32,187 nucleotides of DNA from an uncultured Verrucomicrobiota bacterium (lineage in GTDB: Bacteria; Verrucomicrobiota; Verrucomicrobiia; Opitutales; Intestinicryptomonadaceae), in contig CASEFZ010000037.1 in the NCBI GenBank assembly GCA_949287395.1, positions 1 through 32,187 on the forward strand, in the 5' to 3' direction. Both the position numbers and the translations under genes were made by a program. Shown here piece after piece: positions 7,925 through 15,978 of the stretch; position 1 is the stretch's first letter; each line of letters starts with the position of its first letter. Below the pieces are notes generated by a model. The model was not told the DNA's origin, ran no database searches, and worked only from the letters and a program-made list of their open reading frames with translations.

Positions 7925-9700
7925 TTATTTTGTGATGATAATTTCCTCGGCAGATTTGCCCGGAGGTATAAAGGGCAAGACGTGCTCGTCATGTTCAACT
8001 ATAACCTCCAGCAAATAGGGCTTCTTGGAGTCAAGCATGGCCTTTACGGCCTTTTTAAGATCATCTTTCCTATACACCCTGGCGCTTTCCCAGGAATAGC
8101 CAGAAGCGATCTTACAGTAGTCGGGATAAACTGCCTCCACGTTCTCGGGCCCGCCCATATTGTTGGGGTCAAGCGATAGTATCGTGTTTGCGCGCGTGCC
8201 TCCGTAAAGGATGTCCTCCCACTGCATAACCATGCCCAGAAACTGGTTGTTTATCAGCATCACCTTGACCGGAATTTTCTCCGCAACGGCCGTCGCCATT
8301 TCCTGTATGTTCATTTGGAAAGAGCCGTCTCCGTCTATGTCTACAACGGTTTCATCAGGTTTTGCCACCTTTACGCCGAGCGCCGCAGGCAACCCGAAGC
8401 CCATTGTGCCCGAACCCAAGGAACTTATAAACTGTCTTGGCTTGTCAAAAATAAAGTTCTGCGGAGTCCACATCTGGTGTTGTCCAACGCCCGTAGTCAC
8501 CGTGACGCCGCCTTTGCTTACCTCGTAAAGCGCGGCAATGGCGTCTTGGGCAGTTATGTTTTTCCTGACAAAACGGGCAAAAGGATAGGGGAATTTCTTT
8601 TTGATTTCGGCTATGTGCTCCAGCCATTTGGAAAGGTCGGGCTTTTTAACACCGCCCTTCTTTGCCAAAGCGATGAGCCTTTTGAGCGCGTAGGAAACTT
8701 CGGAATTAACCCCTAAGTCAACCGGGACATTCTTGTTTTGCTCTGCAACATCTATGTCGATTTGAACAATCTTCGCCCTCGGGGCAAATTTGCTCACCAA
8801 GCCTGTGACACGGTCGCTGAAACGCGTGCCCAAAGCCAATAGCAGATCCGACTCATACACCGCTTTGTTGCCCGCGTAGGTTCCATGCATGCCAAACCAA
8901 TACAAATTCTTGGGCTTGCGCGGATCTACAGCACCTATCCCCATCAAGCTTGTAGCTACGGGGATATCGAACATATCAGAAAATTTCTTCAGCAAATCCG
9001 ACGCCCCCGCGGCGATTATGCCGCCTCCGGCATAGATCACGGGACGCTCCGCCTTTGAGAGCATATCCAGAATGGCCGCCAGTTGCTCATCGCTTGCGTG
9101 CGGTATCGGCGGAACGCCGGGAAGATCCGGCTTGGCGTCGAAATTCGGCACGAACACCTTTTGCTGGACATCCTTTGGAATGTCTATGACAACCGGCCCC
9201 GGGCGCCCGGACTTCGCTATTAAAAACGCCTCCTTTATTATCTGCGGCAAATCTTCCGCCTTCAAGACAAGGTAACTGTGCTTGACTATTGGCAAAGTCA
9301 TTCCGAACACGTCGGTCTCCTGGAATGCGCTTTTGCCTATAAGCCTTTGGAAAACTTGTCCGGTTATGGCCACCATGGGAATGCTGTCCATATAAGCGTC
9401 GGCTATGGTGGTCAGCAAATTCATGGCGCCGGGGCCGCTCGTAACCATGCAAACGCCGACTTTCCCCGTGGCGCGCGCATAGCCTTGCGCCATAAATCCG
9501 CACCCCTGTTCGTGGCGCGGAAGTATAACCCTTATCTTCTTGGTGCGCGTGAAGGCGTTGTGAAGGTCTATTGACTGCCCACCGGGATACGCAAATATGG
9601 TGTCCACTCCCTCGTTTTCGAGGCAGCGCACCAGCACATCCGAGCCCTTCATAGGTTTGGCGGACGCGCATTCGGACGTTTTATTCGACTTGGATTTCAT
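7925..9700 (-). CDS. ilvB: Acetolactate synthase, large (catalytic) subunit
   Basis: ThDP- and FAD-dependent enzyme that condenses pyruvate with pyruvate or 2-ketobutyrate, the first common step of Val/Leu/Ile synthesis. The 591-residue length is normal. The ThDP-activating Glu is Glu64 in PRHEQG, the ThDP/Mg motif is GDGSFQMN, and the acetohydroxyacid-synthase signature LGMVMQWED (with Trp) separates it from other ThDP enzymes. GPGAMNLLT and the central FAD domain are present. The N-terminal motif reads YPGGQS rather than the more usual YPGGA. No regulatory small subunit (ilvN) is adjacent; the next gene is a cyclophilin. An N-terminal stretch of about 18 polar residues precedes the conserved domain. 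The start is ATG 9700 with no clear Shine-Dalgarno. Confidence 0.93.
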   Translation of the reverse strand: MKSKSNKTSECASAKPMKGSDVLVRCLENEGVDTIFAYPGGQSIDLHNAFTRTKKIRVILPRHEQGCGFMAQGYARATGKVGVCMVTSGPGAMNLLTTIADAYMDSIPMVAITGQVFQRLIGKSAFQETDVFGMTLPIVKHSYLVLKAEDLPQIIKEAFLIAKSGRPGPVVIDIPKDVQQKVFVPNFDAKPDLPGVPPIPHASDEQLAAILDMLSKAERPVIYAGGGIIAAGASDLLKKFSDMFDIPVATSLMGIGAVDPRKPKNLYWFGMHGTYAGNKAVYESDLLLALGTRFSDRVTGLVSKFAPRAKIVQIDIDVAEQNKNVPVDLGVNSEVSYALKRLIALAKKGGVKKPDLSKWLEHIAEIKKKFPYPFARFVRKNITAQDAIAALYEVSKGGVTVTTGVGQHQMWTPQNFIFDKPRQFISSLGSGTMGFGLPAALGVKVAKPDETVVDIDGDGSFQMNIQEMATAVAEKIPVKVMLINNQFLGMVMQWEDILYGGTRANTILSLDPNNMGGPENVEAVYPDYCKIASGYSWESARVYRKDDLKKAVKAMLDSKKPYLLEVIVEHDEHVLPFIPPGKSAEEIIITK

Positions 9701-9893
9701 GCAGATAAACTAATTAAAATTAAAGCGGGCCGCCGTTCCCAAAACCGCCGCCCGATTTCTCAGTTTGGCCAGTCTTACACACCGGCACTTTTTCTTCAAC
9801 ATTTTTTTACGATATATTCGCATGTAAGGTTTTTGAAAAAAAAGCTGGAAAAAAGGGAAGGTTTCATATTGAATTGGTCAAATAACTGACAGT

Positions 9894-9951
9894 GCGCGCT
9901 TGAAAACTATGCCTCCCCGGGAGGGGAAGTGTTGCTGCGCGCGGATTTTTT
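9894..9951 (+). promoter_or_regulatory. Leader hairpin with T-run upstream of the TPR operon (possible attenuator)
   Basis: GCGCGC (9894-9899) can pair with GCGCGC (9937-9942), enclosing a near-palindrome CCTCCC (9912-9917) / GGGAGG (9919-9924). After a GGA spacer, six T residues follow (9946-9951). This resembles an intrinsic terminator, but it lies 25 nt before the 1002-aa TPR gene, so it would act as an attenuator or be just leader structure. The inner hairpin cannot close as written with a one-base loop and would lose a pair or two. No leader peptide is evident. Confidence 0.3.
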
Positions 9952-9975
9952 ACCCACACAAATTATCAATAAGCA

Positions 9976-12900
9976 ATGTCACAAATGAAGAAAGTGAAGT
10001 TAGCGCTTTTTGCGTCGGTGTTGATGCTATCGCTTAATTGTGCGTTTTCCCAAAACGTGCAGCAAATGGGAACAACCCAGCTGAAGGATGCCGCGCAAGA
10101 GTGCATAGAGAAGAAAGACTACGTTTCTGCAAGGCCTTATTTGGATCAGTTGATAGTTCGCATAAACGATTCGGACGACAAGCGTCTCAGGGCTCAATTG
10201 CCCGACTTGTATTTCTTCAAAGCTTATAGTTATCTTCAAGAGTACAATGGCAACGAGGAAAACAAGAAGTCCTTGAGCATGGCTATCGAGAATTTCGACA
10301 AGGTCATACAGCTTCCCATGAGCGAAAACACCATGGAGTCTATAAAGATGAAGGCTTCATGTTATGACGGTTTGAGAGAGTTTGTCAAAGCTGCCGACAC
10401 GCGTGCGACTTTGCTGCGCCCGCCTTACGTAAACAAGCTGACTTTTTCGGAACAGTTTGACATCATAAAGCAGACGGCGGCTTCGTTTTACAATGCCCGC
10501 AAGTTGTCCGACGGGGAAAAATGGTTTCAGCTGATGCTGGATAAGAGCAAGGACGGCTCCCAAGACCAAGTATTTGCCGCGTCGGCCCTCATTCAGACGG
10601 CGCTGGAAGCGGAGAAATACGATGAGGCGAAAAAGTACTTCAAGTATCTTGTCTATGACGTTCCGGCGCGCTCGGATATTTCCCTGAACTTCACGTTGCT
10701 TAAGGCAAGCGACAAACTGGTTGAAAAGGGTAAATTTTCCGACGCTACGTTGTATCTGAGCTTGGTTTTGGAACGCGATGAAATCTTGAAGAATTTGGAG
10801 GATTTTGAAAAGCGCGCCAAAGCATATTACGATAAATTAAAGGCGAATCCGGAAAACCCGAAGCTTCCCGAGCTTGAGGGAATGCTGAAGCTTTTCGAGG
10901 CGCAGAAGAAGTTTTTGGCGGAGCAAAGGCCGTACAAGGTTGATTTGAAGGCAAGGGCCGCCAGAAACTATGCTATGACAAAGCGCGATTACGAGTCGTA
11001 TTGGTCGTACCGCCAGTTGTATCAGGATTTCCCGGACCACGGGTCCATACAGGATTTTTATTTTGCGGCTTTTGCCGGGGCCATAAAGATAAAGAAGAAC
11101 GAAGACATGTATGAAATAGGCCAAGAGTACATGAAAAAGTTCCCGGACGGGCAGTACAAAAAGGAGTTTGAATTCTATATCACCCAGTATTATCTGAACA
11201 AGAAAGACTACGACACTTTCTTTGCCAAGGCTGCCGAGTATGTAAAGAACAATCCCGACGAGCCGCATGTGGTGGAAATGATTTTCCTGATGGGCAGGAC
11301 GTGGATGAACTTGGAGAACTATGCCGAGATGACGAAGGTGTTCTCGCAGTTTGAGAAGGAGTACGAAGGGTCCCAGATGCGCGAAGGGTGTTTGTATTGG
11401 CTGGGAATGGCTGCAATGGCCAGCGGCAAGTACGAGGATGCTGCGGGGTGGTTCTCAAAGCTGGTTGACAATTATCCGATGGGAAGCTATGCGGAAGACG
11501 CGACCTACCGCAAGGGCGTTGCGGAGTTCGGCACGGCAAAGTTTGAGCAGGCGCGCGATACTTTTGAAAGTTTCCTGACTCGCTATGGGGAAAACCCCTT
11601 GGCGGGGGAAGTTGAATTCTTCTTGGGCGACATATACGCGGGGGTTGGAGAAGTTGACTTGGCCATGAAACACTACAATCTTGTGGAGCAGCGCACCAAG
11701 AATATGGCGTTTATAGACAGCGCCTACCAACAGGGGACAAAGTTGCTGCATTCTTTTGAAAAATACGAGCAGGAACTTGAGCTTGCCGACAGGTACATGA
11801 AGAATTATCCCAAGGGCGATGTTTCCAAGATGGCCTTTGCCAAGGCTTCGGCTTTGGAGAGAATGGGCAGGCCGGTTGAGGCTTTGCAGATATATTACGA
11901 CACAATACAAAAGTGCGGTTCCAACCCCAAGGACGACGGCGTGGACAAGTTGATACTTGACTACAAGCGCATGTACGACAAGAGCTTGGAAATGACAAAG
12001 GCGACGGTTGATTTCCTTGAAAAGATGCTTTCTGACGGAGATTTCCGCGAGTTGATGGTGAAAAATCCCGGCAAGAGGTACCAATATTTTCAGGCCAATC
12101 CCAAGATAGACAAGCGCATTTACTTGAAGTTGAAAAACGACAAGTCGTTTGGGGATGCTTTGATGTCGAATTTGAAGCCATTGAAGGACATACTTGAGGC
12201 TTTAAAGAAGGAGCTTGTAAATTTCCCGAAGGGCGGTGCTGAAGGCGCGATGAAGTCCATATTGGCGAAGGCGACGGAATCTGGAGATGTGACCTTGCAG
12301 TTGCGCGCGCGCATGGGGTTGGATTCCTATGGAATGTCTGTTCCTGTTGACAAGGTATTTACCGCTGACGACTTGAAAAAGGCGTCGGTGCGAACCCTTG
12401 TTTGGATGGGCAAGAACAACGAGAAGTACGGCGCTGCCGAAGCCCGCAAGGCTTACGACGAGGCCGCTTCGAGAGAGGAAATTGACTATCAGTTAGATGT
12501 TTTGTTTGCCCGCGCGGAGACTGAGTCGAGGCAGGGCGGGGAAGGCATTGGCAAGGCCATAAAAATATATGCCGATATAGAGCGCGATTACCCGCAAAAC
12601 GAGCGCGCCGCAGAGGCGGCGTTGAAGCAGGCGTCTTTGTACATAAAGCTCGGCAACACAAAGGCGGCCTACGAAAAGTATGAAACCATACTCAAGTATC
12701 CGGCGTATCGCGGAGAGCCCTATGCGGAGTCTTTGTACAATTTGGGGCAGCTTTCGGAGCGCGAAGGCAAAACCGACTTGGCCTTGATGTGGTACGACCG
12801 CTGCTTCCTGGGGTATGCGAATTGTTACAATTGGACCGGCAAGGCTGTTATTGCGGCGGCTAAGTTGATATCCAAAACAGATACTGGGCGCGCAAAGACG

Positions 12901-12984
12901 GTGTGCGACGAGTTCCTTGGGAATGCCCGCAACAAGGCTTCTCCGGATTACAAGGCGGTTCAATTATTGAGGGATTCACTTTAA
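9976..12984 (+). CDS. Large exported tetratricopeptide-repeat protein, function unknown
   Basis: A 1002-residue protein with an N-terminal signal peptide (MKKVKLALFASVLMLSLNCAFSQ; ATG 9976, or 9985 three codons later), then almost entirely TPR-like helical repeats. Clear repeat-like segments include ALIQTALEAEKYDEAKKYF, GMAAMASGKYEDAAGWFSKL (about 476-495), KGVAEFGTAKFEQARDTF and, near the C-terminus, SLYNLGQLSEREGKTDLALM. It is likely to be periplasmic, as a scaffold like the TPR proteins that work with TonB/Tol-type or outer-membrane machines, but no enzymatic domain is visible. It is first in an apparent operon with a smaller TPR protein (23-nt gap) and a membrane-anchored VWA-like protein. 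No ExbB/ExbD genes accompany them here. The gene is confident, the role is not. Confidence 0.85.
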   Translation: MSQMKKVKLALFASVLMLSLNCAFSQNVQQMGTTQLKDAAQECIEKKDYVSARPYLDQLIVRINDSDDKRLRAQLPDLYFFKAYSYLQEYNGNEENKKSLSMAIENFDKVIQLPMSENTMESIKMKASCYDGLREFVKAADTRATLLRPPYVNKLTFSEQFDIIKQTAASFYNARKLSDGEKWFQLMLDKSKDGSQDQVFAASALIQTALEAEKYDEAKKYFKYLVYDVPARSDISLNFTLLKASDKLVEKGKFSDATLYLSLVLERDEILKNLEDFEKRAKAYYDKLKANPENPKLPELEGMLKLFEAQKKFLAEQRPYKVDLKARAARNYAMTKRDYESYWSYRQLYQDFPDHGSIQDFYFAAFAGAIKIKKNEDMYEIGQEYMKKFPDGQYKKEFEFYITQYYLNKKDYDTFFAKAAEYVKNNPDEPHVVEMIFLMGRTWMNLENYAEMTKVFSQFEKEYEGSQMREGCLYWLGMAAMASGKYEDAAGWFSKLVDNYPMGSYAEDATYRKGVAEFGTAKFEQARDTFESFLTRYGENPLAGEVEFFLGDIYAGVGEVDLAMKHYNLVEQRTKNMAFIDSAYQQGTKLLHSFEKYEQELELADRYMKNYPKGDVSKMAFAKASALERMGRPVEALQIYYDTIQKCGSNPKDDGVDKLILDYKRMYDKSLEMTKATVDFLEKMLSDGDFRELMVKNPGKRYQYFQANPKIDKRIYLKLKNDKSFGDALMSNLKPLKDILEALKKELVNFPKGGAEGAMKSILAKATESGDVTLQLRARMGLDSYGMSVPVDKVFTADDLKKASVRTLVWMGKNNEKYGAAEARKAYDEAASREEIDYQLDVLFARAETESRQGGEGIGKAIKIYADIERDYPQNERAAEAALKQASLYIKLGNTKAAYEKYETILKYPAYRGEPYAESLYNLGQLSEREGKTDLALMWYDRCFLGYANCYNWTGKAVIAAAKLISKTDTGRAKTVCDEFLGNARNKASPDYKAVQLLRDSL

Positions 12985-13007
12985 AATATAGGCGAGGGTA
13001 ATACCAG

Positions 13008-14129
13008 ATGAAGATTTCAAAGACGACATTAGCTTGTTCACTCATTTTTTCCGCGCTTTTTGCGATGGGGGCGGACGAAGACCGTTCCTACGTTTCGGAT
13101 TTTGTTGGCAAGAGCGTGACGCTTTCCATGAAAGATGCTTCGGGAAAGATAAACACGGTGACGCTCAAGTCTGCCAGGCCCTCGGAATTGGTGTTTGCGG
13201 ATGCGTCCGGCGGCGGGGAGTTTACGGTGCCGACAAACAACGTTTCTTCCAAATTTGCCTATTCGCAAGTTGACGATTTAAACCGTTCGCTGCTGGCGTA
13301 CAACCGCGGCGAGCTGGATTTGGCGATTGCCGGGCTGAGGCCGTACATTTATCCATTGATAGGCATGCTTGTATTGCCGGAATCCAGTTTTTACCAGTTT
13401 AACGAAACTTTGGAATTGTTCGTGCGTTCGTTGATAAAGAGCGGCAGGGTAAAAGAGGCGTCGGCTTTGGTAAAAGTGCTGCCCCTCACCAATGCAAACA
13501 TAGAGACGCAAAGGCGCGCAATTGAGATAGGCAAGGTGCTGGTTTCAAAGGGAGATGCAAAGAGCGCAATAGACATACTTAATAGAATACCGCTGACAGA
13601 GGAGTACATCGATATATATCCGGAAGTTATGGAGTTTGCGGCGGCGATAAGAAAACTTGGCGTGACGCAGGATATACAGCGTTTTTACGCGCAGCTTGGC
13701 AACGCTGAAAATAATCCAATGAAATCCACATGCCAGTTGTGGGCTATTTATTGTGAAATTATGCGCGGCAGTTTGACATCTGCGAAGCTGTCTCTGGGCA
13801 CGCTGAAAGGTGCCTACAAGAGAACCGACAAGGAATTCCCGCTTTACAAGATGGTTGACGGTATACGAGCGATTAAGGAGAAGAACTATCCAGAAGCGCT
13901 CGATTCGTTTGCGGAAGGGATAGTTTTTGCCAAGGCGTCCGACGTTTGCCTGCCGGAATTGCTCTATAACACCGCATGCGCCTACAAGCACGAGAAGAAT
14001 ATAACTGCGGCGAACGAAATTTTTAGGCAGATAAGCATGCTGTATCCCGACGATCCATTGGCGGCAATATCGCTAAAAGAGATTGTCAAGGAAGAGAAGA
14101 AGGATACGGAGGAAGATTCGCAAGGTTAA
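13008..14129 (+). CDS. Exported TPR-like protein, function unknown
   Basis: A 373-residue protein with a signal peptide (MKISKTTLACSLIFSALFAMG, cut near residue 21). A short beta-rich stretch follows (about 25-80; SDFVGKSVTLSMKD...), then TPR-like helical hairpins such as LLAYNRGELDLAIAGLRPY and LYNTACAYKHEKNITAANEIF. The start ATG 13008 has GAGGG about 10 nt upstream. The C-terminus is charged (EEKKDTEEDSQG). It is the second gene of the TPR-TPR-VWA cluster, 23 nt after the first and 39 nt before the third, which implies co-expression and perhaps a shared envelope complex. I do not recognise a named family. Confidence 0.85.
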   Translation: MKISKTTLACSLIFSALFAMGADEDRSYVSDFVGKSVTLSMKDASGKINTVTLKSARPSELVFADASGGGEFTVPTNNVSSKFAYSQVDDLNRSLLAYNRGELDLAIAGLRPYIYPLIGMLVLPESSFYQFNETLELFVRSLIKSGRVKEASALVKVLPLTNANIETQRRAIEIGKVLVSKGDAKSAIDILNRIPLTEEYIDIYPEVMEFAAAIRKLGVTQDIQRFYAQLGNAENNPMKSTCQLWAIYCEIMRGSLTSAKLSLGTLKGAYKRTDKEFPLYKMVDGIRAIKEKNYPEALDSFAEGIVFAKASDVCLPELLYNTACAYKHEKNITAANEIFRQISMLYPDDPLAAISLKEIVKEEKKDTEEDSQG

Positions 14130-14168
14130 TGTTTGCGTTAGGAAATTTATTAAATAGGAAAAACTGAG

Positions 14169-15665
14169 ATGAAACTTCGTTACTTTAGACCCAAGAAGCA
14201 AAAGAAAGGCCTGTTGTATCAGGTGTTTGTGGTAGTTGCCATTATACAGGTGGCATTGTTGTTGGCTTTTGGCGGAATGGTGGTTACGCAATCCATAATA
14301 CAGGAGGAGAACGCTATGAAGGCGCCGCCGCCTGTGGAGAATGTTGAGCCCGTAAAGCAGGAGCATGAAGTCAGGGTTGAACAGACACAGCGCAGGTCTC
14401 AGAGGCTGAATAGAAAGATAAGCGTTGCCAACCCCACGCAGATAAACACGCCCAATGTCGATATACAGCTGCCCGGCGGAATGGGGACTGGAGTTGGCAT
14501 AGCAACCGTCACAAACCAGAGCATAAAGGGCGATTTTGACATCACGATGACAACAGTCAATGTCATGGATGTGAAATCGAAAACCGAAAGGGTACTGATT
14601 TGCATAGACACGAGCCCGAGGTTGATGACGGACGAAAGAGGCGGCCTTCAGACTTACCAGGCGATTAGGGAAGATATCTCCAAGGTTGTGAGCGGGTTGC
14701 CTTCCACGGTATTGTTCAATTTGATGAGTTTTTCCACGCACACCGGGCCGCGCATGAGCTTCTTCCAGCCGACTCTCATTGCGGCAACCGACGCAAATAA
14801 AGAGGCGGCCCTAAAATGGATAGCTCCGTTGAATATAGACCTTAAAACTATGGGGGTGCATGGGCCGCAGTATCAGTTGAGGTATCCTTTCATGCCCATA
14901 CCGCCGTCTTCGCGGTACTTCAACGCGGGCGTTGCCACAATTTACAGAATATACCAGGCGGCATTGGAGCAGGGGGCTGACACGATATATTTTCTTGTGA
15001 CCGACTGGAATGACCCGGACGATTTGAAAGTGGCTTGGACCGACGCGGAGACGACCAATTTCCAGCGTTTGCAGGAGCGCGCCGAGAAGGAGAGGCAGCG
15101 CAAGATGAAAGCTGCGGGATGGTCCGACGAAAAGCAGAGCGAATATGAATTAAAGGAGGCGGAAGCCCGCGCAGAAGGCATAAAGAAAGCCAGAGATTGG
15201 ATAAAGAAGGAGAACGAGACTCGCGCGAAGAAGGGGCAGTCTTTGTATGTAGGAACTCCGGAACAAGCCATGATGGAGCAGAAATTGTACGTGGCTCCGA
15301 AAGAGAGGCCGCCGAGTATTAATGTAAAACAGCCGGTTCCTAAGTTTAAATCCTACGGGTACAAGGGGCTCTTCGATTTCTACGCCAAGCCACTGGCAAA
15401 AGAGGTTTACTTTGACAAGAAGATGAAGTGGCCCACCGTGAACATAATAATGTTTGTCGGCGCCGACGAAAAACCAGATCCCAAGAAGGTGGCTTTGATA
15501 AGAACTTTCACAAGCAGGCAAAACGGCAAGAGCCGCACGCTGGTTGGCTTGAATGCCGTCGGAGACTCCGCGGCGCGTTTGGAGGCCGAAAAAGCCGAGC
15601 AGGCAGAGAAAGAAAAGGCATCTAAATCCGCGAAAAGATCTTCCAAAAAAACGGCCAAAAAGTAA
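14169..15665 (+). CDS. Membrane-anchored von Willebrand factor A-like protein with coiled-coil insertion
   Basis: A 498-residue protein of unknown function. A basic N-terminus (MKLRYFRPKKQKKG) precedes one membrane helix (about 17-42), so the rest should face the periplasm. Next come a Pro/Glu/Gln-rich stalk (about 46-100), a Gly-rich segment (LPGGMGTGVG) and a VWA-like core starting with RVLICIDTSPRL. The metal site is degenerate: only DxS of the DxSxS motif remains. A very charged helical insertion (about 295-365) interrupts the core before the strand WPTVNIIMFVGAD. The C-terminus is Lys/Ala-rich (KSAKRSSKKTAKK). It is the third gene of the TPR cluster and is followed directly by a terminator. 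The N-terminal layout recalls TonB/TolA-type proteins. Confidence 0.8.
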   Translation: MKLRYFRPKKQKKGLLYQVFVVVAIIQVALLLAFGGMVVTQSIIQEENAMKAPPPVENVEPVKQEHEVRVEQTQRRSQRLNRKISVANPTQINTPNVDIQLPGGMGTGVGIATVTNQSIKGDFDITMTTVNVMDVKSKTERVLICIDTSPRLMTDERGGLQTYQAIREDISKVVSGLPSTVLFNLMSFSTHTGPRMSFFQPTLIAATDANKEAALKWIAPLNIDLKTMGVHGPQYQLRYPFMPIPPSSRYFNAGVATIYRIYQAALEQGADTIYFLVTDWNDPDDLKVAWTDAETTNFQRLQERAEKERQRKMKAAGWSDEKQSEYELKEAEARAEGIKKARDWIKKENETRAKKGQSLYVGTPEQAMMEQKLYVAPKERPPSINVKQPVPKFKSYGYKGLFDFYAKPLAKEVYFDKKMKWPTVNIIMFVGADEKPDPKKVALIRTFTSRQNGKSRTLVGLNAVGDSAARLEAEKAEQAEKEKASKSAKRSSKKTAKK

Positions 15666-15689
15666 ATTACACGCATCTTTGCCTATGTG

Positions 15690-15717
15690 ACGCGCAGAAA
15701 TTTTCTGCGCGTTTTTT
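15690..15717 (+). terminator. Rho-independent terminator ending the TPR-TPR-VWA operon
   Basis: A perfect 10-bp stem ACGCGCAGAA (15690-15699) / TTCTGCGCGT (15703-15712) with a 3-nt loop is followed by a T-run, 25 nt after the VWA-like gene. Confidence 0.95.
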
Positions 15718-15943
15718 ATATTTAAGTATATCCCGCAATTGGTTGGTGGAAGATTTTTGCCATTGTAGCTTGGCAGTCTTTTTCCACTGAAAAAGAAATC
15801 CCATAACAATCACCCGCACTGTATAGTACAGTAGTTAGCATTCCGATAGAAATTATTCCGGCATGGAACAGAATTTTACGTCCGCAACTGGAATGAGAGG
15901 CGGGGAATTTTAGAATCATGTTTCTTTGCAACTCAAAACTTGT
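15718..15943. other. Intergenic region upstream of the GH97 gene
   Basis: This is part of the 313-nt gap between the VWA-like and GH97 genes. I see no supported ORF on either strand and no clear repeat; a 69-codon minus-strand frame has no recognisable features. Confidence 0.45.
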
Positions 15944-15971
15944 TTGACAGTAGATTTGGAGAAAATAGAAT
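15944..15971 (+). promoter_or_regulatory. Candidate promoter for the GH97 gene
   Basis: A perfect -35 TTGACA (15944-15949) is followed after 16 nt by -10 TAGAAT (15966-15971, 4 of 6 consensus). The predicted transcript start is within a base or two of the first ATG at 15979, so the mRNA could be leaderless. Confidence 0.45.
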
Positions 15972-15978
15972 ACACGCT

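Noticed and set aside
13391-15809. Several long minus-strand frames opposite the TPR and VWA genes
   Set aside because: They are shadows: low-complexity or Leu/Arg-rich translations without ribosome sites, lying antisense to clear genes.
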